Part shown: positions 16,601 to 20,316 of the stretch, piece by piece
How positions within the stretch are numbered: position 1 is the stretch's first letter
Layout of the letters: each line of letters starts with the position of its first letter
Virus record (IMG/VR): IMGVR_UViG_3300001450_006449
Location: 9,949-30,264 of that record
Strand: one strand, 5' to 3'
DNA: 20,316 bases
From: a virus
Made by a program: the position numbers and the translations under genes
Notes under the pieces: generated by a model
Told to the model about the DNA's origin: nothing
The model's database searches: none
Seen by the model: only the letters and a program-made list of their open reading frames with translations

Positions 16601-16608
16601 TATCTTTG
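16601..16608 (+). promoter_or_regulatory. Bacteroidota-type promoter -7 box for the 92-aa gene
   Basis: TATCTTTG is a perfect match to TAnnTTTG. It lies 3 nt after the terminator T-run and 33 nt before the ATG at 16642. A transcript would start near 16615, downstream of the in-frame ATG at 16585, which decides the start of the next gene. The -33 region is occupied by the terminator stem and lacks a clear TTTG. Confidence 0.65.
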
Positions 16609-16641
16609 CACTTTATTAACCCATTAAAACCTTTTTATAAA

Positions 16642-16920
16642 ATGGCAAAATTTCTTAAAATTACGAATGCTCCTATCACTGGTCAGTTGATCAGCCTTGA
16701 TGGAGTTAAAGCAATTGGTACAGCAACTGCTACAGCAGCAACAGTTACAATCGACTATGTTGATGGTACAACTACTACGGTAACAACTGCAGCACAAGTT
16801 GCTCATGATGTTTACACAGCTATCTTAGACGCACAGGAAACAGCTTTAGCTACTTCTTGGCAAAAATCTTATTATGAGATGAATCTACCGAAAGCTGTAA
16901 CGAGTATTTTAAATGCTTAA
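16642..16920 (+). CDS. Small beta-rich structural-type protein (92 aa)
   Basis: The protein starts MAKFLKITNAPITGQLISLDGV. A Thr/Ala/Val-rich strand region (GTATATAATVTIDYVDGTTT, ~26-45) follows, then a helix (AAQVAHDVYTAILDAQETAL), and it ends in LPKAVTSILNA. The longer frame from the ATG at 16585 adds 19 residues but would start inside the preceding terminator and upstream of the promoter box at 16601, so I choose 16642, which also has the usual A/T-rich leader. Its composition and its place between capsid and ring genes fit a small capsid decoration or auxiliary head protein, but no family motif proves that. It has its own promoter and terminator, which suggests a need for high copy number. 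Confidence 0.75.
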   Translation: MAKFLKITNAPITGQLISLDGVKAIGTATATAATVTIDYVDGTTTTVTTAAQVAHDVYTAILDAQETALATSWQKSYYEMNLPKAVTSILNA

Positions 16921-16947
16921 TTAGATTAAGTATATCAGTAAGTAAAG

Positions 16948-16982
16948 AGAGGTCTACAAAAAAAGTGGACCTCTTTTTTTTT
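16948..16982 (+). terminator. Rho-independent terminator after the 92-aa gene
   Basis: A 10-bp stem (arms 16948-16957 and 16965-16974, one G-T pair) with an A7 loop is followed by a T-run to 16982. Confidence 0.88.
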
Positions 16983-16984
16983 AC

Positions 16985-16992
16985 TATCTTTG
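16985..16992 (+). promoter_or_regulatory. Bacteroidota-type promoter -7 box for the ring-protein operon
   Basis: TATCTTTG is a perfect TAnnTTTG match, 2 nt after the terminator T-run and 18 nt before the ATG at 17011. The predicted untranslated leader is only about 12 nt. No -33 TTTG is visible. Confidence 0.62.
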
Positions 16993-17010
16993 TGAAAACA
17001 TTTAAAGTTT

Positions 17011-17964
17011 ATGGCAGCATCAATAAATGAGGTACGGAATACGGTATTAGCAATAGCTAATAAAAATAACTACGGATATATATCTCCGCAAGATTTTAAT
17101 CTCTATGCTAAACAAGCACAAATGGATATGTTTGAAGATTACTTTTATCAATATAACCATTGGATAGGTAAAGAGAATAACAGAACTTCAGGAACGGGGT
17201 ATGCAGATATTACTAAAGGATTAGTAGAAGTAATAGATAGTTTTTCTACTTCAGTATTTTTAGCGCAAAATAATTCTAATACGTTTAATTTACCTGCTAA
17301 TTATTATTTAATAAATAAGTTGTTTTATTATTCTACTCCTTTTTTTACAGGAACAGCTACAGGGGTAAATCCGAATCAACTGTTAGATGCGTCAGCTGTA
17401 GGCTGGACAACTATTCCTACTTCAGCACCTACACCAGCTATTGGAAGTTTAGTGGTTAATACCACTAATTTAACACAGGCATATGTAACTGGAGTAGTAA
17501 ACACTACTACTCTTAATTTAAGTGCAGATATTTTTCCAGTGGGTACAGAAGATTATATTATTTATGCGTCTAATAAAGTTAAAGAGGTAGAAAGAGTAAG
17601 TCAAAATAAAATATTTTATTTAACTAATTCTATGTTAACAGCTCCAAGTAAAAGTTTTCCAGCATATGTTTTAGGGGAAAATATAGTAACAGTATACCCT
17701 ACAACTATTCTTAATGCAGGAGATATTCAATCTCAATATATTAGGTACCCTGAAGATCCTAAATGGACATGGCAAATATTACAAGGTGGAGAGCCAATGT
17801 TTGACCCTACCGCCAGTGACTTCCAGGATTTTGAATTACCTGATTCTGATGAGCCTACTTTGATAGCAAAAATATGTCAGTATGTAGGTATTGAAATTAG
17901 AGAACAAATGGTTTATCAATTTGGGGGAACTGAAGAGAATTTAGACACTCAAGAAACAAGTTAA
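17011..17964 (+). CDS. Putative neck/tail ring protein (317 aa)
   Basis: The N-terminal ~60 residues are helical (INEVRNTVLAIANKNNYGYI, then FNLYAKQAQMDMFEDYFYQY), as in connector or adaptor rings that bind beneath a portal. The middle contains FNLPANYYLINKLFYYS and a Thr/Ala-rich beta insertion (~110-185). From ~188 comes KVKEVERVSQNKIFYL, then SFPAYVLGENIVTVYPTTI and YIRYPEDPKWTWQ. This pattern I associate with ring or tail-tube-like proteins of crAss-like and marine podophages. The C-terminus is helical and acidic. It opens a new transcription unit and is followed after 2 nt by a second protein of similar size and likely similar role. The family call is from motif memory. Structural comparison could instead show a P22 gp4-like adaptor. 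Confidence 0.62.
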   Translation: MAASINEVRNTVLAIANKNNYGYISPQDFNLYAKQAQMDMFEDYFYQYNHWIGKENNRTSGTGYADITKGLVEVIDSFSTSVFLAQNNSNTFNLPANYYLINKLFYYSTPFFTGTATGVNPNQLLDASAVGWTTIPTSAPTPAIGSLVVNTTNLTQAYVTGVVNTTTLNLSADIFPVGTEDYIIYASNKVKEVERVSQNKIFYLTNSMLTAPSKSFPAYVLGENIVTVYPTTILNAGDIQSQYIRYPEDPKWTWQILQGGEPMFDPTASDFQDFELPDSDEPTLIAKICQYVGIEIREQMVYQFGGTEENLDTQETS

Positions 17965-17966
17965 TT

Positions 17967-18899
17967 ATGTCATATATTACAGCATATCAATATTACGAAA
18001 ATAATCAAGTACCTCCAGTCGGAAGTCCAGCGGATGAGAATTGGGGATCCTATCAATATGTTTCTTTAGAAGATATTGTAAATAACTTTATGTTAATGTA
18101 TCAAGGAAACAATGAGATTATAAATAATATAAATCGCTATCAAGTTTTATTTCACGCAAAACGTGGTATTCAAGAGTTAAATTATGATGCGATGAAAGAA
18201 GTAAAAATATTAGAGTTAAAAATTTGTGATCAACTACGATTTGTATTACCCCAGGATTATGTTAATTGGGTGAGAATTTCTTTAATGCATAACGGAATGT
18301 TATTCCCGATGACAGAAAATATTCAGACTAATTGGAGTGGCGCTTATTTACAAGATCATGACTGTCGTATTTTATTTGATATAGATGGGAATGTTTTAAA
18401 ACCTCATGATTCTTTCTTTGATATAAAAAGATTAGAAGGAACTCAAAAAAATATGTATTTAGGAACTGGTCCTTATAATAATCAAATGGGTTGGAATATA
18501 GATGGAAACTGGTATTTTGATTATAATATAGGTGGAGAATTTGGGTTAAATACAGAAACAGCTAATAGCAATCCAACTTTTAGTATAAATAAAAAAGGGG
18601 GGGTTATTAATTTTAATTCAGGTATGGCTGGTAAATTTGCTGTATTAGAATATGTATCAGATGGATTAGAAAACGGAGATGATTCTGCGGTTAGTGTAAA
18701 TAAATTATTTGAGGAATTTATTTATGCCTATATTAAGTTTTCTATTTTGAATGGAAGATTCGGGGTTCAAGAATATGTAGTTAATAGAGCAAGAAAAGAC
18801 AAATCATCTTTGCTTCGTAATGCAAAATTAAGGTTAAGTAATATACACCCTGGTCGCCTCTTACAAAATCTAAGAGGTCAGGATAAATGGATAAAGTAA
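17967..18899 (+). CDS. Putative second neck/tail ring protein (310 aa)
   Basis: The protein has a helical, acidic N-terminal region (LEDIVNNFMLMYQGNNEIIN, ~35-55) and RYQVLFHAKRGIQELNYDAM (~58-77). Then comes a strand-rich part with KICDQLRFVLPQDYVNWVRI (~86-105) and a long Gly/Asn/Tyr-rich beta region. A C-terminal helical part (FEEFIYAYIKFSILNGRFGV) ends in a basic tail. The LRFVLPQDYVNWVRIS segment parallels the FNLPANYYLINKL segment of the upstream protein, so the two may share a fold and stack as successive rings in the neck. It starts 2 nt after the upstream stop and is followed one base after its own stop by the next ATG, so the three genes form a tight operon. Confidence 0.6.
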   Translation: MSYITAYQYYENNQVPPVGSPADENWGSYQYVSLEDIVNNFMLMYQGNNEIINNINRYQVLFHAKRGIQELNYDAMKEVKILELKICDQLRFVLPQDYVNWVRISLMHNGMLFPMTENIQTNWSGAYLQDHDCRILFDIDGNVLKPHDSFFDIKRLEGTQKNMYLGTGPYNNQMGWNIDGNWYFDYNIGGEFGLNTETANSNPTFSINKKGGVINFNSGMAGKFAVLEYVSDGLENGDDSAVSVNKLFEEFIYAYIKFSILNGRFGVQEYVVNRARKDKSSLLRNAKLRLSNIHPGRLLQNLRGQDKWIK

Positions 18900-18900
18900 T

Positions 18901-20316
18901 ATGGCAGATATTAGAGCCAATTTTATAGCAGGTAGAATGAATAAAAGCGTTGACGAGCGCTTAATCCCTCAAGGGGAATACGTAGATGCGGTTAATGTTA
19001 GATTGGGATCAACAGAAACTACAGAGATCGGTGCAGTTGAAAATTCAAAAGGAAATAGTCAGCTTACTTTTTTACAATATCAAGGAACCCCTTTAGGCCT
19101 TACTACAACATCATGTATTGGAGTATATGAAGATGGAATGCAAGAGACTCTTTACTGGTTTGTGCATGACTCTAATAACCCACTATCTCCTACTAATAAA
19201 ATTGACATGATTGTTTCTTTTAACACTAACACTAATTTAGTTGTTTATCATGTTATATCTATTTCAGGGATTTTAAATTTTGATCCTAAATATTTAATTA
19301 CAGGGGTAAATAAAATAGATGATTTATTATTTTTTACAGATAATTTAAATCCACCACGCTATATAAATGTTACAAGAAATTATCCTGACCCAGTGGGATC
19401 AGCAGATAGTATAGTAGAAGAAGATCTAAATGTGATTGTTAAGCCTCCTGGATTTGAAGATCCAACCGTAACTAATATCCCTTTACCTGTTCCTAAAGTT
19501 ACATTAGCGAATTTACCGGGAGATGAAAATTATATGGAAACAAGATTTTTATCTTTTGCTTATAGATATCGTTATGAAGACGGAGAGTATAGTGCCACGT
19601 CTTTATTTTCTTTGTGTGCTTTTCAGCCAAGAGGGTTTCAGTTTGACTTAGATACTTATAGTAATGCAGGTATGGTAAATAGGTTTAATGGGGCTACTAT
19701 AGAGTTTTCTACTGGATCTAAAAGGGTAGTTCAAGTAGATTTGTTATATAAAGAAAGTACCTCTAATGTTATTTATGTAATAGAAAGATATAATAAAAAA
19801 GATTTAGGATGGGCGGATAATAATGTTCAGACTTTAACTTTTAGTAATAGTAAAATATTCACTACTTTAGGTTCAGATGAATTATTAAGGCAATATGATA
19901 ATGTACCCCGAATTGCTAAAGCTCAGACCATACAGGGAAATAGATTAATTTACGGAAATTATGTGGATGGATATGATATTGCAAACATCAACGGTCAAAA
20001 TATTGCTGTAAATTATAATACTGAACATCAAATTCAAGAGATAGGCGGTGTAGGGTTACCTACCCCGGTATCATCGACTGGAGTGTCTTATAGTATAGGG
20101 CAACCGGGAACAGGATCTTTTATAGAAACTAAAATTACTTTTGACTTATCAGCTGTAGATCTTCCTATAGAAGCTGGGTTGACATTTACTTTTTCCGTTA
20201 GTATGCAATCTGCAGCAGGGCCTAACAACCCTCAAACTAATGGAGGCCCTGACACTGACGCTTCTTTTAAAAACACAAGTCCTTTTGACATAGGGTGGAC
20301 TTTTACTGCTACTACC
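18901..20316 (+). CDS. Large tail-hub/stabilisation-like protein, N-terminal part (3' partial)
   Basis: The frame from the ATG at 18901 is open for 472 codons to the window edge, so the gene is truncated on the right. The start MADIRANFIAGRMNKSVDER is followed by LIPQGEYVDAVNVRLGSTE (~22-40) and EIGAVENSKGNSQL. I associate this pattern with podophage tail hub or stabilisation proteins (P22 gp10-like in function). Later segments such as DDLLFFTDNLNPPRYINVT and FAYRYRYEDGEYSATS are consistent with repeated beta-propeller or sandwich strands. The protein probably sits below the ring proteins encoded just upstream and forms the tail tip. In crAss-like phages the equivalent large protein forms the distal end of the tail, but the exact counterpart cannot be assigned here. 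Confidence 0.65.
   Translation, partial: MADIRANFIAGRMNKSVDERLIPQGEYVDAVNVRLGSTETTEIGAVENSKGNSQLTFLQYQGTPLGLTTTSCIGVYEDGMQETLYWFVHDSNNPLSPTNKIDMIVSFNTNTNLVVYHVISISGILNFDPKYLITGVNKIDDLLFFTDNLNPPRYINVTRNYPDPVGSADSIVEEDLNVIVKPPGFEDPTVTNIPLPVPKVTLANLPGDENYMETRFLSFAYRYRYEDGEYSATSLFSLCAFQPRGFQFDLDTYSNAGMVNRFNGATIEFSTGSKRVVQVDLLYKESTSNVIYVIERYNKKDLGWADNNVQTLTFSNSKIFTTLGSDELLRQYDNVPRIAKAQTIQGNRLIYGNYVDGYDIANINGQNIAVNYNTEHQIQEIGGVGLPTPVSSTGVSYSIGQPGTGSFIETKITFDLSAVDLPIEAGLTFTFSVSMQSAAGPNNPQTNGGPDTDASFKNTSPFDIGWTFTATT

Noticed and set aside
16624-16806. Minus-strand frame with many Cys residues opposite the 92-aa gene
   Set aside because: The Cys runs come from reading the complement of the Thr/Ala-rich codons (GCA, ACA) of the sense gene. 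It has no supporting signals.
1-20316. tRNA genes, CRISPR arrays, insertion sequences, integrase or attachment sites
   Set aside because: I looked for cloverleaf-like stretches, regularly spaced identical DNA repeats and transposase or integrase motifs and found none. All gaps between genes are under 100 bases and are explained by leaders, terminators and promoter boxes.

Overview
The window reads as the virion-morphogenesis block of a tailed double-stranded DNA phage, with every credible gene on the + strand. An AT-rich base composition, A/T-only leaders without Shine-Dalgarno sequences, and TAnnTTTG promoter boxes point to a Bacteroidota host, plausibly a marine or aquatic flavobacterium. 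The terminase, portal and major capsid proteins, two consecutive neck-ring-like proteins and a large tail-hub-like protein, in this order, resemble crAss-like podoviruses (Crassvirales) and their environmental relatives. That placement rests on remembered family motifs and gene order, not on a search.

Left part (1-6717): the 3' end of a beta-rich structural gene that enters from outside the window, then a 2,115-residue tail-fibre-like gene built almost entirely from nested repeats. Middle (6745-8380): four small, tightly packed genes. They are a 72-residue unknown, a protein that looks like two fused GroES-type co-chaperonin domains, a 2-oxoglutarate/Fe(II) oxygenase, and a small helical protein in the position of a terminase small subunit. 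Packaging and head (8394-15658): terminase large subunit, portal with a Gln-rich coiled-coil tail, an acidic scaffold-like protein, and the major capsid protein with a beta-rich insertion.

Right part (15671-20316): three rho-independent terminators follow the capsid gene and the next two genes. Each is followed directly by a promoter-like box, so the capsid, a conserved 278-residue protein and a 92-residue protein can be expressed as separate units. After the third terminator come two ring-like proteins and the start of a large tail-hub or stabilisation-like protein that runs off the right edge.

Together the genes would build the head (scaffold, capsid), package DNA (terminase, portal), form the neck and tail (ring proteins, hub) and recognise the host (fibre). 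The co-chaperonin-like protein and the oxygenase are the least expected members. I see no tRNA, CRISPR array, insertion sequence, integrase or origin, and no gene-free stretch over 100 bases.
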